Below, piece after piece: positions 1-7,272 of a DNA stretch of 16,562 bases. Both the position numbers and the translations under genes were made by a program. The stretch is from an uncultured Clostridia bacterium (GTDB taxonomy: Bacteria; Bacillota; Clostridia; UBA1381). The notes under the pieces are model-generated. The model was not told the origin of the DNA, did not search any database, and saw nothing but the letters and a program-made list of their open reading frames with translations. Where the stretch lies: positions 1 through 16,562 of the forward strand of contig CALXUL010000194.1 of the NCBI GenBank assembly GCA_944391635.1, given 5' to 3'. Each line of letters begins with the position of its first letter. Position 1 is the stretch's first letter.

Positions 1-1
1 C

Positions 2-589
2 AATAATGCACAGATTGCTGTCTCAGCAGTCAGACCGGAGCAATATCCGAAGTCTGAAGTACCGGAATTTGCATTTGTAGGCAGGTCGAATGTGGGGAAA
101 AGTTCTTTAATAAATCGGCTTTTAAACAGGAAGTCTTTAGCAAGGGTAAGTGCGACGCCAGGAAAAACAATTACAATTAATTTCTATAACATAGACGATT
201 CAATATATCTTGTTGACCTTCCTGGCTATGGGTATGCTAAAAGAAGCCGTGAAGAAATTTCTTCCTGGGGTGATATGATAGAAGAATATCTTCATACAAG
301 ACCGCAGCTCAGGCAGATTTTTCTGCTTGTCGATTCAAGGCATGCACCGACAAAGGACGATATAATGATGCTTGAATGGATAAGAACTGTACGTCCGGAT
401 GATGTTGTGATAGCGATTGCCACCAAGACTGACAAGCTAAACAAAACTGAGCGTGAAAATAATCTTAATATGATATATGATAAGCTTGAGCTTACAGAAG
501 ATGATGTGCTTGTACCCTTCTCAACTAAGGGAGAAGATGGAAAAAATACGGTTTGGGATATGATAAATCTGCTGTTAACGGAGGAATAA
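2..589 (+). CDS. ysxC: Ribosome biogenesis GTP-binding protein YsxC/EngB (5' partial)
   Basis: This is a TRAFAC-class GTPase needed for late assembly of the large ribosomal subunit. The frame is open from base 2, and its first residues (ISAV/EQYP-like, read here as AVSAVRPEQYP) match the N-terminus of the B. subtilis protein as I recall it, so only about three codons lie outside the window. The G1 loop GRSNVGKSS is encoded around 80-106, G3 is DLPGYGYAK, G4 is the TKTD in IATKTDKLN, and the G5-like PFSTKG lies near the end. A GTG at 92 sits inside the G1 loop and cannot be the start. The 195 visible residues give the normal family length. The gene is followed after 28 bases by the membrane fusion protein gene on the same strand, with no terminator between them. 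The family assignment is firm. Confidence 0.96.
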   Translation, partial: NNAQIAVSAVRPEQYPKSEVPEFAFVGRSNVGKSSLINRLLNRKSLARVSATPGKTITINFYNIDDSIYLVDLPGYGYAKRSREEISSWGDMIEEYLHTRPQLRQIFLLVDSRHAPTKDDIMMLEWIRTVRPDDVVIAIATKTDKLNKTERENNLNMIYDKLELTEDDVLVPFSTKGEDGKNTVWDMINLLLTEE

Positions 590-617
590 CGGCAGCCGTT
601 AGCTTCGGAGGGATAAA

Positions 618-1844
618 ATGAAGAAGTTAGTAACGATAATAGCGATTGCTTCAGCGGCGGCGCTGGTATATTACTGTGTAAGGTATATACAGTCACCTGT
701 ATCGACAATGGCGGCGTATAGTGTAGTACACGAACAGGTTATTAATGCTGATGCATATATTGTGCGGGATGAAACGGTGTATAATGCTCCAACAGGCGGT
801 ACGTTTTATAGTTATACGCGTGAAGGAGCAAGAGTTGGAAAGGACAGGACTCTTTGTACGGTATATGAGGGAGCTGTAAGCGAGGATATACTCCAGGAAT
901 TGGGAACGGTTAATGCAAAAATAAGTGAGTTAAGCACAACAGTAGTAGATGAATCGGTCTTTATGCTTGACGGCGGCTCGACGCAGTCAAGACTGGTTCA
1001 GATAGAATCCGAGATAGAAAAGGCAGCAGCACAAAATGATGTAGCTAAAATATCTCAATATAAAAAAGAAATAAATTCTATCGCATCAGGTGAGAGCGTA
1101 CAGTCAAATTCACAGACCCTTGAACAGCTTCAGGCACAAAAAAATGAAATAGAGTCACAGATTACAATACCGCGTCATGATATAGTATCGAGTGTTTCAG
1201 GTATATATTCTGTTGTGGTTGATGGATATGAGGGGATATTGACGCCGGAGGCTGCAAAGACGATGAATGTGGAAAACTTTGCGAAGATAGCGCCACAAGC
1301 CGAAACTCCAACGCCTGAGGCGACACCAGAAACAGAGGAACAGACAAGCACACAGACGGTATCGGGCGGTGACGGTGTGTGCAAGGTAATAGATAATCAT
1401 GAGTGGTTTGTTATGGCGCTGGTAGACCGGGAGCAACTTGAAGGCATAGAAGTAGGTCAGACGGTAGGTCTTAGGTTTGGAAAACTTCCTGGAGAGGAAA
1501 CTACGGCAGAACTTATCTCAATATCAAATGACCCACAAGGTCAGACAAAAGCAGTATTAGTGTTTTCATGCAAGAGTTATCTTGAGGGAGTATTTTCAAT
1601 ACGGACAAGCGATATTGAAATTATAACCGAAAGTTATGAGGGGTTTTCGGTGCCCATACACGCGATAAGGGTGGTAGACGGTCAAAATGGAGTTATGGTA
1701 AATAATAGCGGGCGGGAAGTTTTTAAACCCTGTGAGATTATATATACGGATGAGGAAAAGGGTACGGCGATAATCCAGCCTGATACTGATGACCAGAATA
1801 AAACCCTTCAGGAACTTGATATGATAATAATTGGAGAAAAATGA
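618..1844 (+). CDS. HlyD-like membrane fusion (adaptor) protein
   Basis: This 408-residue protein has one N-terminal membrane anchor (about residues 4-24) and the rest outside the cell. Residues about 57-83 (APTGGTF...GARVG) and about 188-207 (VSSVSGIYSVVVDG) look like the two halves of a biotinyl-lipoyl-like domain. They flank a charged helical hairpin (about 90-185), the classic adaptor layout. A Pro/Thr/Glu-rich linker (about 226-250) leads into beta-rich C-terminal domains (about 252-408). The start is set by GGAGGG at 607-612, five bases before the ATG. Family members usually link an inner-membrane pump to an export path, but no pump gene is present here. Its place between ysxC and yggS-sepF suggests an envelope or division role, which is inference. 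The fold assignment is moderately firm and the function is unknown. Confidence 0.72.
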   Translation: MKKLVTIIAIASAAALVYYCVRYIQSPVSTMAAYSVVHEQVINADAYIVRDETVYNAPTGGTFYSYTREGARVGKDRTLCTVYEGAVSEDILQELGTVNAKISELSTTVVDESVFMLDGGSTQSRLVQIESEIEKAAAQNDVAKISQYKKEINSIASGESVQSNSQTLEQLQAQKNEIESQITIPRHDIVSSVSGIYSVVVDGYEGILTPEAAKTMNVENFAKIAPQAETPTPEATPETEEQTSTQTVSGGDGVCKVIDNHEWFVMALVDREQLEGIEVGQTVGLRFGKLPGEETTAELISISNDPQGQTKAVLVFSCKSYLEGVFSIRTSDIEIITESYEGFSVPIHAIRVVDGQNGVMVNNSGREVFKPCEIIYTDEEKGTAIIQPDTDDQNKTLQELDMIIIGEK

Positions 1845-1861
1845 CAGGGAGATGAGCTTGT

Positions 1862-2545
1862 ATGGGCGAAATATCAGACAGGGTATCAGAAGTGTTAAAA
1901 AGGATAGAGTCGGCAAAAAAAGATCCATCAAAAGCTGTGACGCTTGTTGCTGTAACAAAAACGCATCCTCCTGAGATGATAAATGAAGCAATAGATGCAG
2001 GCGTTACAGATATAGGCGAAAATAAGGTACAGGAGATACTTGAAAAATATGAGAAGGTAAAACCTGTCAGATGGCATATGATTGGGCATTTGCAGACTAA
2101 TAAGGTGAAATATATAATTGATAAGGTGTGCCTGATTCATTCGGTGGATTCGATAAAGCTGATGGATGAAATAGAACGCCAGGCTGAAAAACACGGAATA
2201 GATATGAAAATACTTATTCAAGTTAATATTACAGGCGAAGAATCAAAATTTGGAATTAAGCCGGAGGAACTGGAGGAATTATTAGTTCATGCAGGAGATC
2301 TAAAACATGTCAAAATAGAAGGATTAATGACGATATTGCCCAAAATTGACAGCGACTTTTCAAGAAGATTACATTTTAATGACATATTTAACAAGTTTGT
2401 TGACATTTCACAAAATAAATATGATAATGTTACTATGAAATATCTCTCTATGGGTATGAGCGGCGATTATGAAATTGCCGTGGAGTGCGGTTCGAATATG
2501 GTGAGAGTGGGAAGCGCGATATTCGGAATGAGAAATTATACATAA
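1862..2545 (+). CDS. yggS: PLP homeostasis protein, YggS/YlmE family
   Basis: This cytosolic pyridoxal-5'-phosphate-binding protein has an alanine-racemase-like barrel and no known enzyme activity. In the family it buffers PLP and affects amino-acid and keto-acid balance. The 227 residues show the family signatures: the PLP lysine in VAVTKTHPP (Lys33), GENKVQE, WHMIGHLQTNK, VNITGEESKFG, GLMTI, and the C-terminal LSMGMSGDYEIAVECGSNMVRVGSAIFG region that holds the phosphate. Length is typical. The ribosome site AGGGAG at 1846-1851 lies just after the upstream stop, 10 bases before the ATG. In B. subtilis the orthologue ylmE sits directly before sepF, as here, so this looks like an inherited division-cluster arrangement. 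Confidence 0.95.
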   Translation: MGEISDRVSEVLKRIESAKKDPSKAVTLVAVTKTHPPEMINEAIDAGVTDIGENKVQEILEKYEKVKPVRWHMIGHLQTNKVKYIIDKVCLIHSVDSIKLMDEIERQAEKHGIDMKILIQVNITGEESKFGIKPEELEELLVHAGDLKHVKIEGLMTILPKIDSDFSRRLHFNDIFNKFVDISQNKYDNVTMKYLSMGMSGDYEIAVECGSNMVRVGSAIFGMRNYT

Positions 2546-2572
2546 AATTTCATAAAACAGGAGGAAATAGGT

Positions 2573-3022
2573 ATGGGTTTTGTTGAATCGGTAAAGGATA
2601 TGTTCGGTTTCGGCGGCTATGATGATGAGTACTATGATGATGAGTACTATGATGACGAAGAGGAAGAATATGAGGAAAAATCACATTCATCCATGTTTGG
2701 AAACAGAAAAAACAGTAAGGTCGTTCCGATCAATCCTCAAAGCTCACAAGCAAGAATTGTTGTATTAAAGCCAAAATGCTTTAATAATTCTACGGCAGTG
2801 GCAGACGAGCTGAGAAAAAGAAGACCTGTAATTGTTGATGTCGGAGCGCTTGATCCTGACGAAGCAAGACGTGTAGTTGATTTTATTTCAGGTACAGTTT
2901 ACGGCATTGACGGTAAAATGCAAAAGATAACGAGTGGTATTTTTGTTGCAACACCGAGCCAGATAGATATTATGGGTGAGGTTGTTAAAGATACTGATGG
3001 TTCAGAGTGGAGTTTTATTTAA
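2573..3022 (+). CDS. sepF: Cell division protein SepF
   Basis: SepF is a membrane anchor and bundler for FtsZ at the division ring. The 149 residues divide into a short N-terminal amphipathic region (MGFVESVKDMFGFGG) that should bind membrane, a very acidic Asp/Glu/Tyr linker (about 16-36), and the folded core (about 60-136). The core carries the RIVVLKP strand, LRKRRPVIVDVGALDPDEARRV and the conserved FISGTVYGIDG...ITSGIFVATP. Length matches B. subtilis SepF. An AGGAGG site at 2559-2564 sits 8 bases before the ATG. It is the last gene before a hairpin terminator, whereas in B. subtilis a ylmG gene follows. The assignment is firm. Confidence 0.96.
   Translation: MGFVESVKDMFGFGGYDDEYYDDEYYDDEEEEYEEKSHSSMFGNRKNSKVVPINPQSSQARIVVLKPKCFNNSTAVADELRKRRPVIVDVGALDPDEARRVVDFISGTVYGIDGKMQKITSGIFVATPSQIDIMGEVVKDTDGSEWSFI
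2618..2647 (+). repeat. 15-bp tandem repeat inside sepF
   Basis: Two perfect copies of TATGATGATGAGTAC occur at 2618-2632 and 2633-2647, followed by a partial third copy (TATGATGAC). They encode YDDEY YDDEY YDDEE in the acidic linker of SepF. The unit is a multiple of three, so copy-number change would lengthen or shorten the linker without breaking the frame. Confidence 0.85.
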
Positions 3023-3044
3023 TAACTATTTAACATAAGAAAAA

Positions 3045-3087
3045 ACAAAGGCATTGCGCCCTATTATTGAGGTACAATGCCTTTTGT
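3045..3087 (+). terminator. Hairpin terminator after sepF
   Basis: AAAGGCATTG (3047-3056) pairs perfectly with CAATGCCTTT (3075-3084) across an 18-base loop, in which CCT/AGG can pair further. A short T stretch (3082-3085) ends the right arm. It begins 22 bases after the sepF stop. The T tract is short, so termination may be partial. Confidence 0.65.
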
Positions 3088-3111
3088 ATGATAAAAAGCT
3101 TGATGTATAGT

Positions 3112-3144
3112 GAGAGGCGTTGATGTCAAATTAATGACGATAAT
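3112..3144 (+). promoter_or_regulatory. Ribosome site and possible broken start of ylmH
   Basis: GAGAGG (3112-3117) is followed five bases later by ATG (3123-3125), ideal spacing for a start, but this ATG reads only MSN before TAA (3132-3134). If one T of the TT at 3131-3132 were absent, the same ATG would read MSNNDDN straight into the ylmH frame at 3145. An in-frame ATT at 3130, 12 bases after the ribosome site, is another possible rare start. The ATG at 3145 has no ribosome site close to it. Confidence 0.55.
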
Positions 3145-3879
3145 ATGCTGATAAGGCGTGTGCTTGACACGCAGGTTTTGACTGAGAAATATCAGTCAGC
3201 AAGATTTACCGATTTTTTAGACGAGGCGCAGCAGGAAATAATTAAGTCGGAAATCCAAGCTGGAAGAATTGGCGAATGCGAATGGTTCGGCGGATATACG
3301 TCTGCTATGCGTAAAATGGCAGGTTTTTTTCCGGATTGGCAGGAGGCGAGTGCAGATGAGTTTCCTATTAAAGCTGTCAAGATACACAAAAAAGGTGCGG
3401 CAAATCTAACGCACCGCGATTATTTGGGAAGTATTATGAGCTTGGGTATCGAACGTAAGAAAATTGGTGATATTCTGGTTACAGATGACGGAGCATATGT
3501 ATTTGTGGCTGAAGATATAGCAGGATATGTAGTGGAAGGAATAGATAAAATTGCACGCTGCGGCGTTAGATGTGAGCTGGTTTCAGGTTCGCAGATAGAA
3601 ATTCCTGAACCAAAATTTAAGGTTTTGGATGTAGTAGCAGCGAGCAGGCGGCTTGATGCGGTAGTTGCGGCGGTATGCGGATTTTCAAGAAAAGCAGCGT
3701 CAGAATATATTGCATCGGGAAAATGCAGTGTAAATCACAGACCGGCTGGCAGAGGTGATGCGTCGGTTTGTGAAGGCGATATTTTATCGCTTAGGGGGAT
3801 AGGACGAGTTGAAATTGAATCCGCTGGCAGCCAAACGCGCAGCGGACGTATTCACATCAGAATAAAAAAATTCATATAG
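3145..3879 (+). CDS. ylmH: S4-domain RNA-binding protein YlmH
   Basis: This is a YlmH-family RNA-binding protein of the Bacillota division cluster. In the family it is linked to ribosome and translation rescue and to division. The 244 residues contain the family N-terminal domain (FTDFLDEAQQEII near 22-34, then GGYTSAMRKMAGFFPDW), a middle domain (LTHRDYLGSIMSLGIERKKIGDI, about 89-111) and a C-terminal S4 domain (about 168-230: RRLDAVVAAV, SRKAASEYIASGKCSVNH). Homologues usually carry roughly 8-15 more residues at the N-terminus, and these are found here in another frame from the ATG at 3123, next to a good ribosome site. The listed start is the first ATG in the intact frame; ATT at 3130 is an alternative. 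The gene runs into divIVA with a 13-base gap. Confidence 0.88.
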   Translation: MLIRRVLDTQVLTEKYQSARFTDFLDEAQQEIIKSEIQAGRIGECEWFGGYTSAMRKMAGFFPDWQEASADEFPIKAVKIHKKGAANLTHRDYLGSIMSLGIERKKIGDILVTDDGAYVFVAEDIAGYVVEGIDKIARCGVRCELVSGSQIEIPEPKFKVLDVVAASRRLDAVVAAVCGFSRKAASEYIASGKCSVNHRPAGRGDASVCEGDILSLRGIGRVEIESAGSQTRSGRIHIRIKKFI

Positions 3880-3892
3880 GGAGCGTGGATTT

Positions 3893-4333
3893 ATGCTTAC
3901 ACCGATAGATATTCAGAATCAGGATTTCGCGGTTAAACTGCGCGGTTATGACGCAGATGAGGTAGATGATTTTTTAGATATGCTCGGTGCGGATTATGAG
4001 AAACTTTATAAAGAAAATATAGAGCTTAAAGACCGCATAGCATCGCTTAAAAATTCAGTTGAACATTATAAAAGTATGGAGCAGACTTTGCAACAGTCTA
4101 TAATGCTTGCACAGACTGCGGCAGAAGATATAAAGAAAAATGCGGCTCAGAAAGCCAATGTTATAGTAAATGAAGCGCAGAATAAATCTGCTGATACACT
4201 TCGTGCTACTGATGAGGAGCTGTCAAGAAAACGTAATGAATTGGTAGCTCTTAAAATGGAAATAGAAAATTATAAAACCAGAATTAAAGGAAATTGTAAC
4301 GGACTGCTTGAAATGTTGGAAAAAATGGAGTAA
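3893..4333 (+). CDS. divIVA: Cell division/polarity protein DivIVA
   Basis: DivIVA is a coiled-coil scaffold that binds curved membrane at septa and poles. The N-terminal lipid-binding domain opens with MLTPIDIQNQDFAVKLRGYDADEVDDFLD, shown here only as family hallmarks LTP-DI, RGYD and DEVDDFLD, and is followed by DYEKLYKEN and long heptad coiled coils (about 35-145). In B. subtilis the membrane-inserting pair before GYD is Phe17-Arg18; here it is Leu16-Arg17, which keeps a hydrophobic-plus-basic pair. At 146 residues it is slightly short of the B. subtilis protein. The ribosome site AGGGAG (3878-3883) overlaps the ylmH stop codon, so the two genes are probably translated from one message. 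A GC-rich hairpin follows. Confidence 0.95.
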   Translation: MLTPIDIQNQDFAVKLRGYDADEVDDFLDMLGADYEKLYKENIELKDRIASLKNSVEHYKSMEQTLQQSIMLAQTAAEDIKKNAAQKANVIVNEAQNKSADTLRATDEELSRKRNELVALKMEIENYKTRIKGNCNGLLEMLEKME

Positions 4334-4340
4334 AATATAA

Positions 4341-4371
4341 GGGACGGAGTAATGCCGTCCCTAAACTTGTT
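4341..4371 (+). terminator. Hairpin between divIVA and ileS
   Basis: GGGACGG (4341-4347) pairs perfectly with CCGTCCC (4355-4361) around a 7-base loop. It is followed by TAAACTTGTTTT, a weak T-rich tail. It starts eight bases after the divIVA stop and 34 bases before ileS. It is probably a terminator or a partial one, since no clear promoter for ileS fits in the remaining space. Confidence 0.6.
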
Positions 4372-4394
4372 TTATGTGAAAGGAAGATTCATCG

Positions 4395-7184
4395 ATGTGT
4401 GAAAACTGCAAGGATTATACCAAATCGGTAAACCTGCCGAAAACTGATTTCCCGATGCGTGCAAATCTGCCGCAGCGCGAGCCCGACACGCTTGAGTATT
4501 GGGAAAAGATTGATTTATACAAAAAGTTGGTTGAGCGTAACCGCGGCAAAAAGCCGTTTATTTTGCATGACGGACCTCCGTATGCAAATGGCGATATTCA
4601 TATGGGGCATGCGCTTAATAAGATACTTAAGGATATAATAATAAGATATAAAACGCTTGCAGGATTCTATGCACCGTATGTGCCGGGCTGGGATACGCAT
4701 GGTCTGCCGATAGAGCAGCAGGCAATCAAGAAACTCGGCATAAACCGCCACGAGGCAGGTCCGGTTAAATTCCGTCAGGCTTGTCGTGAGTTTGCGCTCA
4801 AAAATGTAGAAAATCAAAAGCAACAATTTAAGCGCTTGGGCGTTATCGGCGACTGGGACAACCCATATTTGACATTAAAAAATGAGTTTGTCGCAACACA
4901 AATTGAAGTGTTTGGCGAGATGGCAAAGAAGGGGCTTATTTATAAAGGTCTTAAGCCTGTTTATTGGTGTCCTCATTGTGAAACAGCGCTTGCGGAGGCT
5001 GAAATCGAATATGCCGAGGATAAAACAAAATCAATATATGTGAAATTTGAAGTAAAAGATGATAAAGGTCTTTTCGCCGGTTTGGATAAGGTGTATTTTG
5101 TTATCTGGACGACCACAACCTGGACTTTGCCGGGTAATGTTGCAATATGCCTTAATCCTGAATTTGAATATTCGGTTGTTAAGATGTCTAATGGCGAGAC
5201 CTATGTAATTGCAACAGAACTGATTGATTCGGTTATAGAGGCGGCTGGGCTTAGTAAAGATTATGAAATACTTAAAAAATATACCGGAAGAGAGCTTGAA
5301 TACGTAGTATGTAAGCATCCGTTTATAGACCGTGATTCTATAGTAATAGTTGGAGATCACGTAACGCTTGATGCGGGTACCGGCTGTGTTCATACTGCAC
5401 CGGGATTTGGTGCGGAGGACTATCAGGTATGCTGTAATTATCCGGAAATAGAAAAGATAGTACCGGTTGACAGTAAGGGCTATCAGACCGAAGAAGCAGG
5501 AGAATTTGCAGGACTTTATTATGAGGATTCCAATGAGAAGATACTTGCAAAATTAATAGAACTCGGGGCGCTTCTGGCACAAAAGGATATGGTGCATCAG
5601 TATCCGCATTGCTGGAGATGTGATAATCCTATTATATTCCGTGCAGCAGACCAGTGGTTCGCATCGGTTGATGCGCTTAAAGAGGACGCGGTAAAGGCAA
5701 TCAAGGGTGTAAAATGGATACCGCAGTGGGGCGAGGATAGAATAACCTCAATGGTTGTGGACAGAAATGACTGGTGTATATCACGTCAGAGAACATGGGG
5801 TGTTCCGATTCCTATTTTCTACTGTGAAGAATGCGGCAAAGAACTGATAAATGATGAAACAATAAAGGCAGTAAGTGAGCTTTTTAGGACAAAGGGTCCG
5901 GATATGTGGTGGGAGCTTGATGCGTCCGAGATTTTGCCGAAAGGAACAAAATGTGAGTGCGGATGCGATCGGTTTGTAAAAGAACATGATATAATGGACG
6001 TGTGGTTTGACTCGGGTTCATCGCATAAAGCTGTATGCGGAGCAAGGGATGACCTTGTGTATCCTCCCGATATGTATCTGGAAGGAAACGACCAGTACAG
6101 AGGCTGGTTCCAGTCATCACTTTTAACAAGTATTGCAACGACCGGAAAAGCTCCGTATAATATTGTTATAACTCATGGAATGATTCAGGACGGCGAAGGA
6201 CACAAGATGTCCAAATCTAAAGGCAATTCTATCTCGCCGCAGCAAATTATAGACCAGTACGGCGCGGATGTGCTGAGGCTTTGGGTGGTATCTGCTGATT
6301 ACAGAACAGACATGAGAATGTCTAATGAAATGTTAAAACAGTTGTCCGAAGGCTACCGGAAGATACGTAATACCGCAAGATATATATTGTCTAATGTAAA
6401 TGATTTTGACCCGAATAAAGATATGGTAGCTTACAAGGATATGCTTGAGATAGACAGATGGGCTGTTATAAAGCTTAATAAATTGATTGAAAAATCGGTT
6501 TCGGCTTATGAAAATTATGAGTTCCATATGCTTTATAACGCTATGATTAATTTCTGTATCGTGGAAATGAGTAACTTCTATCTTGATATACTAAAATCAC
6601 GCCTTTATACAGAGAAGCCGGATTCATTCGAGAGAAGAAGCGCTCAGTCGGCAATGTATATGATTCTTGATGCTATGGTTAAGTTGCTTGCACCTGTGCT
6701 TGTATTTACGGCTGAAGAAATCTGGAAATTTATGCCTCATTATGACGGTGATGATAAAGTCAGCGTGATGTTTGCAAGTATCCCTGAGGTATCGGATGAG
6801 TATGTTGATGAGGCGCTGATGGCAAAATGGGACGAGATAATCGCTGTAAGAAATGACGTTAATAAAGCGCTCGAATTAATGCGTAATGAAAAGATTATCG
6901 GAAAATCTTTGGATTCAGAGGTTACTGTATACGCAAAAGGAAAATTGTATGAGCTGTTAAAGTCTATGGAGAGTGAGCTTGCAGAGATATTTATTACATC
7001 AAAGGCAGAAGTATCAGACAGCGAGGCTCCGGAAGAAGCATTTGCAGGCGAGGTAGTAAGAGTTATTGCAAAGGCAAGCGAATATGAAAAATGCGGCAGA
7101 TGCTGGGTACATTCTGAAACTGTAGGTACGATTGAAGGCTTTGACGGGATATGCGCTGATTGTGTGCGTAAGCTTACAAAATAA
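4395..7184 (+). CDS. ileS: Isoleucine--tRNA ligase (IleRS)
   Basis: This cytosolic class I aminoacyl-tRNA synthetase charges tRNA-Ile with isoleucine and edits mischarged valine. The 929-residue length is typical of the bacterial type. The class I HIGH motif reads HMGH (69-72) after HDGPPYANGD, and KMSKS is at 604-608. The editing domain (about 190-400) includes the TTTWTLPGN region, and Cys pairs CPHC, CEECG and CECGC lie along the body. The C-terminus ends in a zinc knuckle with Cys900, Cys903, Cys920 and Cys923. The N-terminus begins MCENC, a few residues longer than the B. subtilis form. The ribosome site is the GAAAGGAAG run at about 4378-4386. The 61-base gap upstream is too short for a T-box leader. 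The gene closes the division cluster as in B. subtilis. Confidence 0.98.
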   Translation: MCENCKDYTKSVNLPKTDFPMRANLPQREPDTLEYWEKIDLYKKLVERNRGKKPFILHDGPPYANGDIHMGHALNKILKDIIIRYKTLAGFYAPYVPGWDTHGLPIEQQAIKKLGINRHEAGPVKFRQACREFALKNVENQKQQFKRLGVIGDWDNPYLTLKNEFVATQIEVFGEMAKKGLIYKGLKPVYWCPHCETALAEAEIEYAEDKTKSIYVKFEVKDDKGLFAGLDKVYFVIWTTTTWTLPGNVAICLNPEFEYSVVKMSNGETYVIATELIDSVIEAAGLSKDYEILKKYTGRELEYVVCKHPFIDRDSIVIVGDHVTLDAGTGCVHTAPGFGAEDYQVCCNYPEIEKIVPVDSKGYQTEEAGEFAGLYYEDSNEKILAKLIELGALLAQKDMVHQYPHCWRCDNPIIFRAADQWFASVDALKEDAVKAIKGVKWIPQWGEDRITSMVVDRNDWCISRQRTWGVPIPIFYCEECGKELINDETIKAVSELFRTKGPDMWWELDASEILPKGTKCECGCDRFVKEHDIMDVWFDSGSSHKAVCGARDDLVYPPDMYLEGNDQYRGWFQSSLLTSIATTGKAPYNIVITHGMIQDGEGHKMSKSKGNSISPQQIIDQYGADVLRLWVVSADYRTDMRMSNEMLKQLSEGYRKIRNTARYILSNVNDFDPNKDMVAYKDMLEIDRWAVIKLNKLIEKSVSAYENYEFHMLYNAMINFCIVEMSNFYLDILKSRLYTEKPDSFERRSAQSAMYMILDAMVKLLAPVLVFTAEEIWKFMPHYDGDDKVSVMFASIPEVSDEYVDEALMAKWDEIIAVRNDVNKALELMRNEKIIGKSLDSEVTVYAKGKLYELLKSMESELAEIFITSKAEVSDSEAPEEAFAGEVVRVIAKASEYEKCGRCWVHSETVGTIEGFDGICADCVRKLTK

Positions 7185-7256
7185 ATGAATATAATAGGGG
7201 GTGTGCGGGTTCTTTATAAAATTGTCGTTCATTTGCGAGGCGAAAGCCGGAAAAAC

Positions 7257-7264
7257 AAAGGAGG
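7257..7264 (+). promoter_or_regulatory. Ribosome site fixing the lipoprotein start
   Basis: AAAGGAGG lies eight bases before ATG 7273. The open frame extends upstream to a GTG at 7201, but that start has no comparable site and would put a long charged stretch before the signal peptide. Confidence 0.85.
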
Positions 7265-7272
7265 CAAAAAGA

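Noticed and set aside
587..601. 15-base perfect palindrome TAACGGC-A-GCCGTTA across the ysxC stop.
   Set aside because: As a hairpin it has only five pairs around a five-base loop and no T tract, so it is neither a terminator nor a clear regulatory stem.
292..708. Leftward 138-codon frame opposite ysxC.
   Set aside because: It lies opposite a clear GTPase gene and its low-complexity Ser-rich translation looks like a shadow. The same holds for other long opposite-strand frames under ileS, the M23 gene and comM.
3084..3111. TTGTAT and TATAGT 16 bases apart as a ylmH promoter.
   Set aside because: Transcription would start near 3118, removing the GAGAGG ribosome site, and the -35 lies inside the terminator arm. 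Too weak to list as a feature.
7185..7272. Possible riboswitch before the lipoprotein (GGC-GAAA-GCC mini-stem).
   Set aside because: Only three base pairs around the GAAA loop and no match to a known riboswitch core that I could recognise.
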